A DNA stretch of 64,000 nucleotides from Dolichospermum compactum NIES-806 (lineage in GTDB: Bacteria > Cyanobacteriota > Cyanobacteriia > Cyanobacteriales > Nostocaceae), in NCBI RefSeq assembly GCF_002368115.1, contig NZ_AP018316.1, positions 1,297,193 to 1,361,192 of the forward strand, given 5' to 3'. Both the position numbers and the translations under genes were made by a program. Shown here piece after piece: positions 32,998 through 42,110 of this stretch (position 1 is its first letter; every line of letters begins with the position of its first letter). A model generated the notes under the pieces. It worked only from the letters and a program-made list of their open reading frames with translations. It searched no databases and was not told where the DNA came from.

Positions 32998-34584
32998 ATG
33001 ACAACTATAGCAATTGATTTTGGTACAAGTAATACTGTAATTAGTATTTTAGAACCTGATACTCAACAACCTAAAAGTTTACGTTTTCCTAATTTATCCC
33101 GTGTATTTGTTGGTGTGACTCCTCAAGGTGAAAGATTAGAATATCCAGTTATTCCTAGTGTAGTATTTATTAAATCGGGTAATAATATCATATTAGGTGA
33201 AGGTGTTCGTAGTCAAAGATTAGGACTTTCTCAAACTTATCCTCCTGAACGGTTATTTAAAAAGTTTAAACGTGATTTAGCTGGAGATTATCAACCACCA
33301 GCAATCCAAATTGATGGTATACATTATCATGCTGTCTCTATTTCTGAGTTATTTATCCAAACTATTTGGACAGAAATACAAAAGCAAAATATCCACCCTA
33401 GTCATTTAATTTTTACTGTTCCCGTTGGTGCTTTTGAACGTTATTTAGATTGGTTTCGAGATTTAGGAAAAAAGTTAAATGTTCCTCAAGTTTCCATTGT
33501 TGATGAATCTACTGCTGCGGCTTTAGGATATGCTATAAAACACCCTGGTAAGTTAATTTTAGTAGTAGATTTTGGTGGGGGAACTCTTGATTTAAGTTTA
33601 GTTAAAACTGTAACTAATGCTGATGAAAATAACAGTTTACGTGCTGAGGTTTTAGCTAAGTCGGAAGCCTATGTAGGTGGGGAAGATATTGATGTTTGGA
33701 TAGTTGATGATTATTTACGTTCTCAAAATCTAACACCAGAACAAGTAGGAAAAATTGGTTATCAGAATTTATTAGAAATTGCTGAACGGTTAAAGATTCA
33801 ATTATCAAAAAATCAATCTGTCGCTGAAAGTTGGTTTGATGATGAATCTTTTATGTCTTATGAATTAAAAATTAATCGTGAAAAATTAGAGGAAATTTTA
33901 GAATATAGACAGTTTTTACAACAGTTACGAAATACCTTAGATGAGGTTTTAGCTTCTGCTTTACGAAAGGGTATTAGTAAAAATGATATTGAACAGGTTT
34001 TATTGGTCGGAGGAAGTTGTTTAATTCCCGCAGTTCAACAATTAATTATTTCCTACTTTGGTAAAGCTAAGGTAAAACTAAATAAACCTTTTGATGCTGT
34101 CTCTCATGGTGCATTAGCAATAACACAAATTACCGAAATAGATGATTTTTTACGTCATAGTTACGCAATTCGTTTATGGGAAAGTTATAGCAGAAGTTAT
34201 ATTTATCATCCTATATTTACTAAAGGTACAAAATATCCTTGTCAAAGTTCCCAATGGTTAACCTTACAAACAGCAAATAATGGACAAACAGAAATTCGTT
34301 TAGATATTGGTGAATTAGCTGATATGACACAAACGGAAATTGCGTTTGATGCTTGGGGAAGAATGACTTCTAGCACTCTTCAACATCAAGAAAGTTACCG
34401 TTCCCTAGATACTCAACATCAACAGGTATGTGTTGCTAAACTTAACCCACCAGGTGAAGCAGGTATTGATAGAATATCTGTGTTATTTGAGGTAGATTCT
34501 CGACGGACTTTATTAGCAACTGTGAAGGATTTATTGAGAGGAGAGATGTTAGTTGATAGGGGAGAAATTTATAAATTGAGCTAA
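32998..34584 (+). CDS. Hsp70-like protein with short C-terminus (copy A)
   Basis: 528 aa. It has a complete actin-like ATPase domain: phosphate 1 IAIDFGTSNTVISI, phosphate 2 LILVVDFGGGTLDLSLV, adenosine motif VLLVGGSCLIPAVQQLI. DnaK has ~640 residues; here the region after ~370 (QWLTLQTANNGQTEIRLDIGEL) is a reduced substrate-binding domain without a lid. It is a specialised Hsp70 that probably works with the upstream GrpE-like protein and perhaps the AAA ATPase. Confidence 0.9.
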   Translation: MTTIAIDFGTSNTVISILEPDTQQPKSLRFPNLSRVFVGVTPQGERLEYPVIPSVVFIKSGNNIILGEGVRSQRLGLSQTYPPERLFKKFKRDLAGDYQPPAIQIDGIHYHAVSISELFIQTIWTEIQKQNIHPSHLIFTVPVGAFERYLDWFRDLGKKLNVPQVSIVDESTAAALGYAIKHPGKLILVVDFGGGTLDLSLVKTVTNADENNSLRAEVLAKSEAYVGGEDIDVWIVDDYLRSQNLTPEQVGKIGYQNLLEIAERLKIQLSKNQSVAESWFDDESFMSYELKINREKLEEILEYRQFLQQLRNTLDEVLASALRKGISKNDIEQVLLVGGSCLIPAVQQLIISYFGKAKVKLNKPFDAVSHGALAITQITEIDDFLRHSYAIRLWESYSRSYIYHPIFTKGTKYPCQSSQWLTLQTANNGQTEIRLDIGELADMTQTEIAFDAWGRMTSSTLQHQESYRSLDTQHQQVCVAKLNPPGEAGIDRISVLFEVDSRRTLLATVKDLLRGEMLVDRGEIYKLS

Positions 34585-34586
34585 AA

Positions 34587-34709
34587 TTATATAGCCACTG
34601 TATCTATCAAACCCTGCAAAACTTGTTGTAAATCAGTCGTCAACTCAGCCGCAGATTGTCTAGCAGCAACCAGGGGAAACGCATCTAAATTATCTTGACA
34701 AAATATCAT
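34587..34709 (-). pseudogene. short gene remnant (copy A)
   Basis: A 40-codon frame (MIFCQDNLDAFPLVAARQSA then ELTTDLQQVLQGLIDTVAI) that looks like the end of a larger lost protein. Family not recognised. The rest of the 34585-34948 spacer is AT-rich without features. Confidence 0.35.
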
Positions 34710-34948
34710 TTTAGTGAATCAAGATAGAAAAATATCTAACTTCATTCAAAAACTGATTAATTTCTTTATTAAAATTCTGAAAATTTAATAAATTCAGGGT
34801 AATTATTTATTCTTGATAAAAAACTTATTTTGTTCATTTCTATATATTAATATCTATATTTTTTGACATTAAACATCTAGATCCTATTGCAGAATCCACA
34901 GAAAATAAGCTATTTATATTGATAGTTGTCTATAGGTTCTGATTTTTA

Positions 34949-35389
34949 TCAGATACATTCTAAAATCTTCTCTAAATATTCATCATCCCATCCTGCACAA
35001 ACCTGCTTACTTTTAATTCCTAGTTTTTGACTTTTTTCTTTTCCTAAAAGATTAACTGCTATATGACGAAGAACTGCGAAATTTTGTGGTGCGTTATCCT
35101 TTCTTATCCGACAATCATCTTCTCTAAAAGCTACATCCAAAACCCAATGTAATGAGTTTTCTACACCCCAATGGCTGCGAACTGATTGTCCTAATAATTT
35201 GGCATTATTCGTCAAGCTACTAATATAATAACGGGTTTCAACCTGAGTTTTTCCATTGATTTTTTGTATATATTCTACCATTCCTACACTTTGAAGATTT
35301 AGCCATTTATTGTCTGGATCCACAAGTGTTGAATCCTGCAATAAAACTTTACAATCTTTGCGTTTTACCCATGCACAACTTGGACACAA
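34949..35389 (-). pseudogene. ISAs1-family transposase fragment (copy A)
   Basis: 146 aa corresponding to the C-terminal third or so of an ISAs1 DDE transposase (YYISSLTNNAKLLGQSVRSHWGVENSLHWVLDVAFREDDCRIRKDNAPQNFAVLRHIAVNLL). Full-length relatives are roughly 370 aa; the N-terminal part and its first catalytic aspartates are absent. Dead IS remnant. Confidence 0.85.
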
Positions 35390-35629
35390 TCCTCAAAATC
35401 TTAACATTCAACACTTCTGCAAAAATGAATTATGGGGACACGATCTTTTAATACACAATAAACCTCAGCTAGAACGGATGATTTTATCTGTTAAACCATA
35501 CAAATGTTGGGTTTCCTATTGTCAACCCAACCTACAAGATCGGCGATCGCACTAATGTTGACACTTGTAGGCATTCGTGTCACAATTATATTCGTATGAC
35601 TTCATGAATACCACAGTAGAAAAGAAAAC

Positions 35630-36247
35630 ATGACTTTGAAAATGAGGACTACATTTTTTGCAACTTTAACTGCTATGGCTTTGACCTCAAATATTATCAC
35701 TCCATATCAAGCTTGGGTGCAAGCTCAGACTGTGAAACCTGTGCCTAGTCCAGTACCAACGGACAATCCTTCCCCGTCGGTAACACCAGATCCCATTTCC
35801 CTGCCCAATCCCGTTGAAGTTACTATTCCTGACGGAACCGAGATTATCCTTTCCACACTTGATGAGCTTTCTAGTAAAACAGCAAGAACAGGAGATTTAG
35901 TTACCTTGCGGGTTGATGAAGATCTAATTATAGAAGGTAAAGCAGTAATAACAGCAGGAACGCGAGCTCGTGCTGAAATTGCTGAAGTACAAAAATCAGG
36001 ATTATTTGGTCGAAGAGGAAAACTTACTCTCAAAATTTTGTCAACCTCAGCAGTAGACGGCACGAAGATATCATTGCTGGCAGGGCGAAATAGCGAAGGT
36101 GGTGGAAACGTAGGAGTCAGTATCGCTGTATTCGCCCTTGTCAGTCCACTTGGTTTTCTTATTAAAGGTAGTAATGCAATCATTCCTGTTGGTACAAAGA
36201 TCCGAGCAATTATAGATGGTAGAACAAAAATTCGGATATCTCAATGA
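35630..36247 (+). CDS. secreted conserved hypothetical protein (copy A)
   Basis: 205 aa. The signal peptide (MRTTFFATLTAMALTSNIIT, cleavage near AQA) suggests ATG 35642 may be the real start. A Pro/Ser/Thr linker (PVPSPVPTDNPSPSVTPDP) leads to a beta-rich domain (VTIPDGTEIILSTLDELSSKTARTGDLVTLRV, RGKLTLKILSTSAVDG, IIPVGTKIRAIIDGRTKI). This resembles periplasmic or surface beta-sandwich proteins; function unknown. Confidence 0.65.
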   Translation: MTLKMRTTFFATLTAMALTSNIITPYQAWVQAQTVKPVPSPVPTDNPSPSVTPDPISLPNPVEVTIPDGTEIILSTLDELSSKTARTGDLVTLRVDEDLIIEGKAVITAGTRARAEIAEVQKSGLFGRRGKLTLKILSTSAVDGTKISLLAGRNSEGGGNVGVSIAVFALVSPLGFLIKGSNAIIPVGTKIRAIIDGRTKIRISQ

Positions 36248-36297
36248 TACTCCCAGCCAAGAAATAGGGCTTCGCCCCGCACCGCTATTTCTTGGTT

Positions 36298-36576
36298 TTA
36301 TATGCCTATTTTTTTAGTGGGAAGGGAGTAGGTGTCATTAATTTTATTAATCATATCCCATAAAAGTAAAGTCATTTCGGCAAATCTTTCCACAGTTGGT
36401 TTTTCGCGGATATACATCCCAGGAACAGCCACAAAACTTTCAACCAATCTCATGTGCCACATCCGAAAATATGCTTCTTCAGCAACTCTATCTCCCAGAC
36501 TTTTCTCAATGGGTGATAATAATTTAATATCCTTAAAATCTTCCCTAAAGATATAATTCCAACCGGCTTTACCCGT
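36298..36576 (-). pseudogene. C-terminal gene remnant (copy A)
   Basis: An open minus-strand frame without start: GKAGWNYIFREDFKDIKLLS, then PIEKSLGDRVAEEAYFRMWH, then MRLVESFVAVPGMYIREKPT. It is blocked upstream by TAG (36577-36579). Protein-like composition, so it is probably the tail of a lost gene. Family not recognised. Confidence 0.5.
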
Positions 36577-36623
36577 CTACATCTATCATTCCAATGACCC
36601 CTAGATGGCAAATCAAAATATTG

Positions 36624-37541
36624 TTAAGCAATAAATAAAGCAATATTCATCACAGATTGTAACCGATAAGCTAAAGCCTCATTTCTATCGGTAATTTCCC
36701 CATTAGTAATTTTTTCATCTGGCAATTTTTGATGATAAAATTTAGTATAAAATTGCTCCATTACCGATAATAAATGTTCTGCCAAACCCAATAATCGGGG
36801 ATAAAGCGCAGCCAAATTAGCCTCAGTTTTCTCTGGATTCACAGATAAACCACTAACTGCTTCTAATTCAGTTAACAAATTTGCTATATTATCCCAAGGC
36901 TGATTAACATAACTATATTTAATGCCAATTGGTACAATTAAAACTTCCTCATCTCTTCCCGCTTTTTGCAAATCTTCCGCACACCAAAAACCCATCTGTG
37001 CGATACCCGGTTCTAAGGGACTAATAATCTCCGATAAACCATTTGTAGCACCTTCTGGCGCAGCAGCCATGGGAAACTGACCGTTGAGATACAAATCCCG
37101 CACCGAACGCAACCCAGTCCAGTCAGCTTTACCGCGTTGAATCGGAGTTCCCCCCAAATGGGAAATTACCCAACCAACTTGAGAACCAGCCCAGAGAGGA
37201 ATACCCCGATCATAGATAAAATGGGCATGAAGGGGATATTGTAGCTGTGTACCCCCAACTCGTGCTACTTTAGGCAAGATTTGGGACAGTAAATAAGTTA
37301 AACAAAGAGGGTCTGCTGTTTGAGGATGACGAAACGCCAACATAAACCTGATTTTACCATCCTGAAACCGTTGATAGCAATCCGCCAAAACTTCAACATT
37401 GTCTGCTTCAATGTTGCTAATGGGTGTTTTCCAGCGAATCCAGTTAGGTAGAACTAAATGTATCATTTTTAACAATAAAGGGTTAAAAGCTGGCGGAATA
37501 AATTCTAAAGGTGGTTGTGCTTGATACATTAATTCTGACAA
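36624..37541 (-). CDS. PlsC-like acyltransferase (copy A)
   Basis: A 305-aa glycerolipid acyltransferase-type protein. The HX4D-type motif is FRHPQTADPL (catalytic His/Asp) and the acceptor-binding motif is APEGATNG. Conserved FIYDRGIPLWAGSQVGWVISHLGG and VLIVPIGIKY strands fit the family. The acyl acceptor is not predictable. Divergent from proS, 224 bp apart. Confidence 0.8.
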   Translation of the reverse strand: MSELMYQAQPPLEFIPPAFNPLLLKMIHLVLPNWIRWKTPISNIEADNVEVLADCYQRFQDGKIRFMLAFRHPQTADPLCLTYLLSQILPKVARVGGTQLQYPLHAHFIYDRGIPLWAGSQVGWVISHLGGTPIQRGKADWTGLRSVRDLYLNGQFPMAAAPEGATNGLSEIISPLEPGIAQMGFWCAEDLQKAGRDEEVLIVPIGIKYSYVNQPWDNIANLLTELEAVSGLSVNPEKTEANLAALYPRLLGLAEHLLSVMEQFYTKFYHQKLPDEKITNGEITDRNEALAYRLQSVMNIALFIA

Positions 37542-37765
37542 GCTAGTTATCTCCTCAAGTTAGATGGAAAAAGCATGGTTGGTGATAATTAAGCACATAT
37601 TTATGAATGTTTCGCGCAAAGACGCAAAGGAGCAAAGACGCAAAGAAATAGATAAATTCATTTTGTGGTCTAGGTTGTAAGTCCTTACTACAAAACTTTT
37701 TTGACTACAAGGAAACATTTTAGACGCAACCGATTTGAAAAGTTAGTAAAGTAAAGGGAAAAAGA

Positions 37766-39574
37766 ATGCGATTATCACAAATGTTATTTTTTACACTACG
37801 GGATGATCCGGCTGATGCGGAAATTCCTAGCCATAAATTGTTACTACGTGCAGGTTATATCCGCCGCATTGGTAGTGGGATTTATGCTTATCTTCCCCTA
37901 ATGTGGCGGGTTTTGCAAAAAGTTTCCCAAATTGTTCGGGAAGAAATGAATGCTACCGGCGCACAAGAATGTTTATTACCGCAGTTACAACCTGCTGAAT
38001 TATGGCAGGAGTCGGGACGCTGGGACACTTATACTAAGGCTGAGGGAATTATGTTTTCCTTGGTGGATAGAAGGGAACAACAATTAGGACTAGGACCAAC
38101 TCATGAAGAAGTAATTACAACTGTTGCTCGTGATATGATTCGTTCCTATCGTCAATTACCTGTACATTTATATCAAATTCAAACTAAGTTTCGTGATGAA
38201 ATTCGTCCCCGGTTTGGTTTAATGCGCGGACGAGAATTTATTATGAAAGATGGTTATTCTTTCCATGCTGATGAGGAAAGTTTGCAAAAAACTTACCAGG
38301 AAATGTACACTGCTTACAGTAATATGTTGCGGCGTTCTGGTTTGGCTTTTCGGGCTGTGGAAGCTGATTCTGGTGCCATTGGTGGTTCTGGTTCTACAGA
38401 GTTTATGGTGTTAGCAGAAGCGGGAGAAGATGAAGTTCTCTATACTGAAGATAGTAAATATGCAGCAAACGTAGAAAAAGCAGTTTCTTTACCAGCAGAT
38501 GCGGAAATTTCACCTTTTACAACTTATGAAAAACGGGAAACTCCGGGAACAGAAACTATAGATAAAGTTTGTAATTTCTTGAAATGTTCTCCTACCCAAA
38601 TTGTGAAAAACGTTTTATATCAAACTGTTTATGATAACGGTTTTACTGTTTTGGTATTAATAAATATTCGCTCAGATCAGGAAATTAATGAAGTTAAATT
38701 ACAAAATGAATTGACTAAATTAGCTCCTCAATTTGGTGCTAAAACTATCCTCACTTTAACTGTACCAAATGCTGAAGCTCAAGCAACATGGCAAACAAAA
38801 TCTTTGCCTTTGGGTTACATAGCACCTGATCTTAGTGATGATTATATTGCGGAAAGTAAACAGGTAAATTCTCAGTTTGTGCGGTTGGTGGATAAGACTG
38901 CTGTGGAGTTAAAAAACTTTGTCACTGGTGCAAATGAAGCTGGTTTTCACGTCGTTGGCGCAAATTGGGGTGAGCAATTTAAATTACCTGCACTAACCGT
39001 AGATATTCGTAAGGCAAAATTAGGCGATCGCTCCCTGCACGACCCAACCCAAACCCTACAAACAGCTAGAGGCATCGAAGCCGGTCATATCTTCCAACTG
39101 GGGACAAAATACTCCCAGGTGATGGGTGCAACTTATACCAACGAACAAGGGGAAGAGAAACCTTTAGTTATGGGTTGTTATGGTGTAGGTGTGTCACGTT
39201 TAGCACAATCAGCCGTAGAACAATCCTATGATAAAGATGGCATAATTTGGCCAGTGGCGATCGCCCCCTATCACGCCATCATCACCATTCCTAACATTAA
39301 AGATGCCCAACAAATCGCCGTTGCCGAAAAACTTTACACAGAACTCAACCAAGCAGGAATAGAAACCTTATTAGATGACAGAGATGAACGGGCAGGAGTA
39401 AAATTCAAAGATGCAGATTTAATCGGTATCCCCTTCAGAATCGTCACTGGCAGAGCCATTACAAATGGTAAAGTCGAAGTAGTCAAACGCGCAACCCGTG
39501 AATCTCAAGAAATTGCCATTGACGAAGTGATCAATACATTGCAACAATGGATTAAAGATGCAATAGCAAGTTAA
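37766..39574 (+). CDS. proS: prolyl-tRNA synthetase (copy A)
   Basis: 602 aa, bacterial-type class II ProRS charging tRNA-Pro. Motif 1/2 regions are visible (GAQECLLPQLQPAELWQESGRW, LGPTHEEVIT, FRDEIRPRFGLMRGREFIMKDGYSFH), then the YbaK-like editing insertion (about 230-390), motif 3 (MGCYGVGVSRLAQSAVEQ) and the anticodon-binding domain (about 490-600). An essential housekeeping gene that is identical in both copies of the duplication. Confidence 0.97.
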   Translation: MRLSQMLFFTLRDDPADAEIPSHKLLLRAGYIRRIGSGIYAYLPLMWRVLQKVSQIVREEMNATGAQECLLPQLQPAELWQESGRWDTYTKAEGIMFSLVDRREQQLGLGPTHEEVITTVARDMIRSYRQLPVHLYQIQTKFRDEIRPRFGLMRGREFIMKDGYSFHADEESLQKTYQEMYTAYSNMLRRSGLAFRAVEADSGAIGGSGSTEFMVLAEAGEDEVLYTEDSKYAANVEKAVSLPADAEISPFTTYEKRETPGTETIDKVCNFLKCSPTQIVKNVLYQTVYDNGFTVLVLINIRSDQEINEVKLQNELTKLAPQFGAKTILTLTVPNAEAQATWQTKSLPLGYIAPDLSDDYIAESKQVNSQFVRLVDKTAVELKNFVTGANEAGFHVVGANWGEQFKLPALTVDIRKAKLGDRSLHDPTQTLQTARGIEAGHIFQLGTKYSQVMGATYTNEQGEEKPLVMGCYGVGVSRLAQSAVEQSYDKDGIIWPVAIAPYHAIITIPNIKDAQQIAVAEKLYTELNQAGIETLLDDRDERAGVKFKDADLIGIPFRIVTGRAITNGKVEVVKRATRESQEIAIDEVINTLQQWIKDAIAS

Positions 39575-39637
39575 CTTTAACTATTGTCAAGTGGGTATTC
39601 TGAGACTAAATCAGTCGAAGTATTACCCTTCCTGCCC

Positions 39638-39838
39638 TCATGAGGTACAGATGCCGTAATTGGTCGTAGTCAGGGCTGTTGCTGGGAGTGTCCCTGCCAG
39701 TTGTAGGCTTTCCGTCAGTGCAGCGGCTAAAGAAGGTTGATTAACATCATCCACTGGTTCATCTTCTAAAACAAAATCTTCAGGCAAGAGTTCCCAGGTA
39801 ATCTTGTGGGTCGAAGCAGTAACAACCATAACAACCAC
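39638..39838 (-). pseudogene. Uma2 protein, N-terminal remnant (copy A)
   Basis: 66 aa matching only the beginning of a common cyanobacterial Uma2 subfamily (TASTHKITWELLPEDFVLEDEPVDDVNQPSLAAALTESLQLAG, then TTTNYGICTS). The nuclease-fold core that should follow is absent. Confidence 0.65.
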
Positions 39839-40377
39839 AAATAAGGGATCGATTATTAATTATAGTATTTTATAAATTCTTTTTTTGGGAAATTGTCCTT
39901 GAGAACTTGATTATAGCAATATGTAGGGGCGCAGGGACTGCGCCCTTTTTCCGAAATCAGGAGTAAAACTGAGAATTTAGTGCGTTTATTTGCTGCTATT
40001 TGATTTGCTTACCATATTTTACTCAATTCTAATTTAAAAATTTTTTCAAGAAACCATAGGATTTAGATAAAGAGAAAGGTAACTGACTTGTAAAGATCAC
40101 TCTACAATTGGAATGGCAAGAGGCAAAACTGGCAATAAAAATTCATGTCCAAATCAAAAGCCAAGATTTGAAGCGGGGAATAACGTTTATAAACAGGATA
40201 CTATCGCAAGGCGGAAGTCAAAAGTCAAAAGTCAAAAGTCAAAAGTCAAAAGTCAAAAGTCAAAAGCAATATTGAGCAAGCTTCTCGGCGATTAAAAATG
40301 GTTGCTTTATTTACGCGGTGCTGTACTACTTATCTTACAAATACTATTTCCATCCTCAATCCAGTAGGTTTTATATT
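39839..40377. other. spacer before the GerMN gene (copy A)
   Basis: No supported gene. A short inverted repeat (GGGCGCAGGGACTGCGCCC, 39928-39946) and an AGTCAAA heptamer array (about 40217-40264, 7 copies) are present. Confidence 0.6.
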
Positions 40378-40989
40378 ATGAATAACCAACAAAGAACTAA
40401 CGGCGTTTCTTCCGGTGTGATAGCAGCTATTTCCGCAGCAGTGGTGGTGGTTAGCGGTGGTATGGCTTGGTTTTCTGCTCAGACTCCCAATAATTCTACA
40501 CCTGATAACTCTTCACAAACCATTAAACAGCCTATCAAGCAATCAACAACTCAACAAGGTAATGAACAGATTGCTAGTATATATTGGCTCAGATCCAAGG
40601 AAAATCACCTGGATTTAGTTCCCCAACCCTTTAAAGTTGCTGCTACCCAACCCAATCAAGTTTTAGAAGCAGCATTTAAAACTTTATTAGCAGGTCGAAG
40701 TGAAGGCACAGGCTCTACTACTATTCCCCAGGGTACTCAACTATTGGGACTCAAAGCAGAAAATAATAATATTCATGTGAATTTGTCTGAAAAGTTTACC
40801 ACTGGTGGAGGTAGCACGTCCATGATGGGGCGTGTAGGGCAAGTTGTATATACTGCTACTAGTTTAAATCCTCAAGCCAAAGTATATATCGAAGTCAATG
40901 GCAAGCTTTTAGAGGTTTTAGGGGGTGAAGGTGTGGAATTAGAACAACCTCTCACCCGCGAAAGTTTTCAGAAAAATTATCCGCTTTAG
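40378..40989 (+). CDS. GerMN-domain membrane-anchored protein (copy A)
   Basis: 203 aa from MNNQQRTNG. It has an N-terminal transmembrane helix (about 12-36, GVIAAISAAVVVVSGGMAWF), a polar linker, then a GerMN domain (YWLRSKENHLDLVPQPFKV, LEAAFKTLLAGRSEGTGSTTIPQGTQLLGLKAENNNIHVNLSEKF). In cyanobacteria such proteins are predicted extracytoplasmic and of unknown role. The longer frame from 40318 is unlikely because the second ATG is followed at once by the conserved start. Confidence 0.8.
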   Translation: MNNQQRTNGVSSGVIAAISAAVVVVSGGMAWFSAQTPNNSTPDNSSQTIKQPIKQSTTQQGNEQIASIYWLRSKENHLDLVPQPFKVAATQPNQVLEAAFKTLLAGRSEGTGSTTIPQGTQLLGLKAENNNIHVNLSEKFTTGGGSTSMMGRVGQVVYTATSLNPQAKVYIEVNGKLLEVLGGEGVELEQPLTRESFQKNYPL

Positions 40990-41110
40990 TCATTAGTCAT
41001 TGGTCATTGGTCATTGGTCATTAGTCATTGGTCATTGGTCATTGGTCATTGGTCATTGGTCATTAGTCATTGGTTATTGGTCATTGGTCATTAGTCATTG
41101 GTTATTGGTC
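40989..41110. repeat. TCATTGG heptamer array, copy A
   Basis: About 17 units of TCATTGG with TCATTAG and TTATTGG variants, ending abruptly at TTATTGGTC where GTAATTCG begins. This is the right edge of copy A. Confidence 0.95.
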
Positions 41111-41115
41111 GTAAT
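41105..41115. other. junction between duplication copies
   Basis: The TCATTGG array (TTATTGGTC) is fused directly to the ATTCGTA array (GTAATTCGTA). The left flank of copy A and right flank of copy B show each array continuing on its own; at the fusion the two share only TC, so joining needed almost no homology. Confidence 0.8.
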
Positions 41116-41226
41116 TCGTAATTCGTAATTCGTAATTCGTAATTCGTAATTCGTAATTCGTAATTCGTAATTCGTAATTCGTAATTTGGAATTGATAAGA
41201 ATTAAAATAAACCACGAAGGGAAACT

Positions 41227-41290
41227 GTAGGGTGCGTCAGATATCAAAAATTTGTTTATTTATGTTATTATTCTGTCTGACGCACCCTAC
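41227..41290. repeat. inverted repeat GTAGGGTGCGTCAGA (copy B)
   Basis: Same palindrome as 31462-31525. Confidence 0.85.
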
Positions 41291-41367
41291 TAATTTATTA
41301 TAAGCCTCTCTCCTATTAGGGGATAGGTTTGGAGAGGGGTTAAAAATACATAAGGAGTTGATTTTTT

Positions 41368-41742
41368 ATGTCTCATTTTACAACTATTAAGGTGCAAATT
41401 AAACAGGGTGAAGTTTTGCTTGACGTTTTGCAAGAGTTGGGTTATCAAGTTGAACAAAATACTAATGTACGCGGTTACATGGGTGATAAAACTAATGCTG
41501 AATATGTGATTAAGCAATCTAATGGTTATGATTTAGGTTTTCGTAAAAATGGAGAAAGTTATGAGTTAGTGGCAGATTTTTGGGGTGCGAAAATTAATCA
41601 GCAGGAGTTTATTAATAATATTAGTCAAAAATACGCTCATAAAACTTTGATGGAAACAATTCAAACTGAGGGTTTTAATGTGGAGGAAGAGGAGGTTTTA
41701 GCAGATGGTACGGTGCGGGTTTTAGTTGGTAGATGGGTTTAA
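41368..41742 (+). CDS. ycf35: Ycf35 / DUF1257 protein (copy B)
   Basis: Identical 124-aa protein to 31603-31977. In this copy the Ycf46-like ATPase gene is not upstream; the TCATTGG/ATTCGTA junction is, so any transcript from the ATPase promoter is missing and expression may differ. Confidence 0.88.
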   Translation: MSHFTTIKVQIKQGEVLLDVLQELGYQVEQNTNVRGYMGDKTNAEYVIKQSNGYDLGFRKNGESYELVADFWGAKINQQEFINNISQKYAHKTLMETIQTEGFNVEEEEVLADGTVRVLVGRWV

Positions 41743-41755
41743 ATAAGCATAAATA

Positions 41756-41821
41756 AGATCCCGGACTTCTTACTTTATTTAATCATTGATTGATAAGATA
41801 TTAAAAAGAAGTCGGGGATCT
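41756..41821. repeat. GATCCCCGACTTC inverted repeat (copy B)
   Basis: Same as 31991-32056. Confidence 0.75.
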
Positions 41822-41843
41822 AAGGACAAAAGGAAAAATTATT

Positions 41844-42056
41844 ATGGCTGAATATCAAAAGATTGAATATCGCATTGGGAAAGATGGTAAAATTGTGGAA
41901 CGGGTTTTAAATGTCACTGGTTCTAGTTGTGTGGAAACTACAAAAGGCTTAGAAAAATCTTTGGGACAAATAGAATCTCAGGAATTATTACCCGAATATT
42001 ACGAACGAGAAGAGAATATTAACATTGCTGAAAGTCAATCTTTAAAACAACAATAA
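41844..42056 (+). CDS. DUF2997 protein (copy B)
   Basis: Identical 70-aa protein to 32079-32291, in the same place between Ycf35-like and GrpE-like genes. Confidence 0.85.
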   Translation: MAEYQKIEYRIGKDGKIVERVLNVTGSSCVETTKGLEKSLGQIESQELLPEYYEREENINIAESQSLKQQ

Positions 42057-42059
42057 ACT

Positions 42060-42092
42060 AGATCCCCGACTTCTTTAAGAAGTCGGGGATCT
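42060..42092. repeat. perfect GATCCCCGACTTCTT palindrome (copy B)
   Basis: Same as 32295-32327. Confidence 0.85.
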
Positions 42093-42110
42093 GAATACCA
42101 CATAAATAAT

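Larger units (their letters stand above)
31346..41110. repeat. tandem duplication, copy A (9,765 bp)
   Basis: First copy of a direct tandem duplication; every gene recurs exactly 9,765 bp to the right with identical protein sequence. It begins within an ATTCGTA array and ends in a TCATTGG array. No nucleotide difference was seen in the stretches I compared. The identity means a very recent event or an assembly artefact. Confidence 0.95.

Noticed and set aside
35310..35555. plus-strand 81-aa frame opposite the ISAs1 remnant (also 45075-45320)
   Set aside because: Overlaps the antisense of the transposase and repeat DNA; no protein-like features.
40113..40295. 60-aa Lys/Ser-rich frame (also 49878-50060)
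   Set aside because: Half of it is the AGTCAAA array; no recognised similarity or upstream signal. Probably not a gene.
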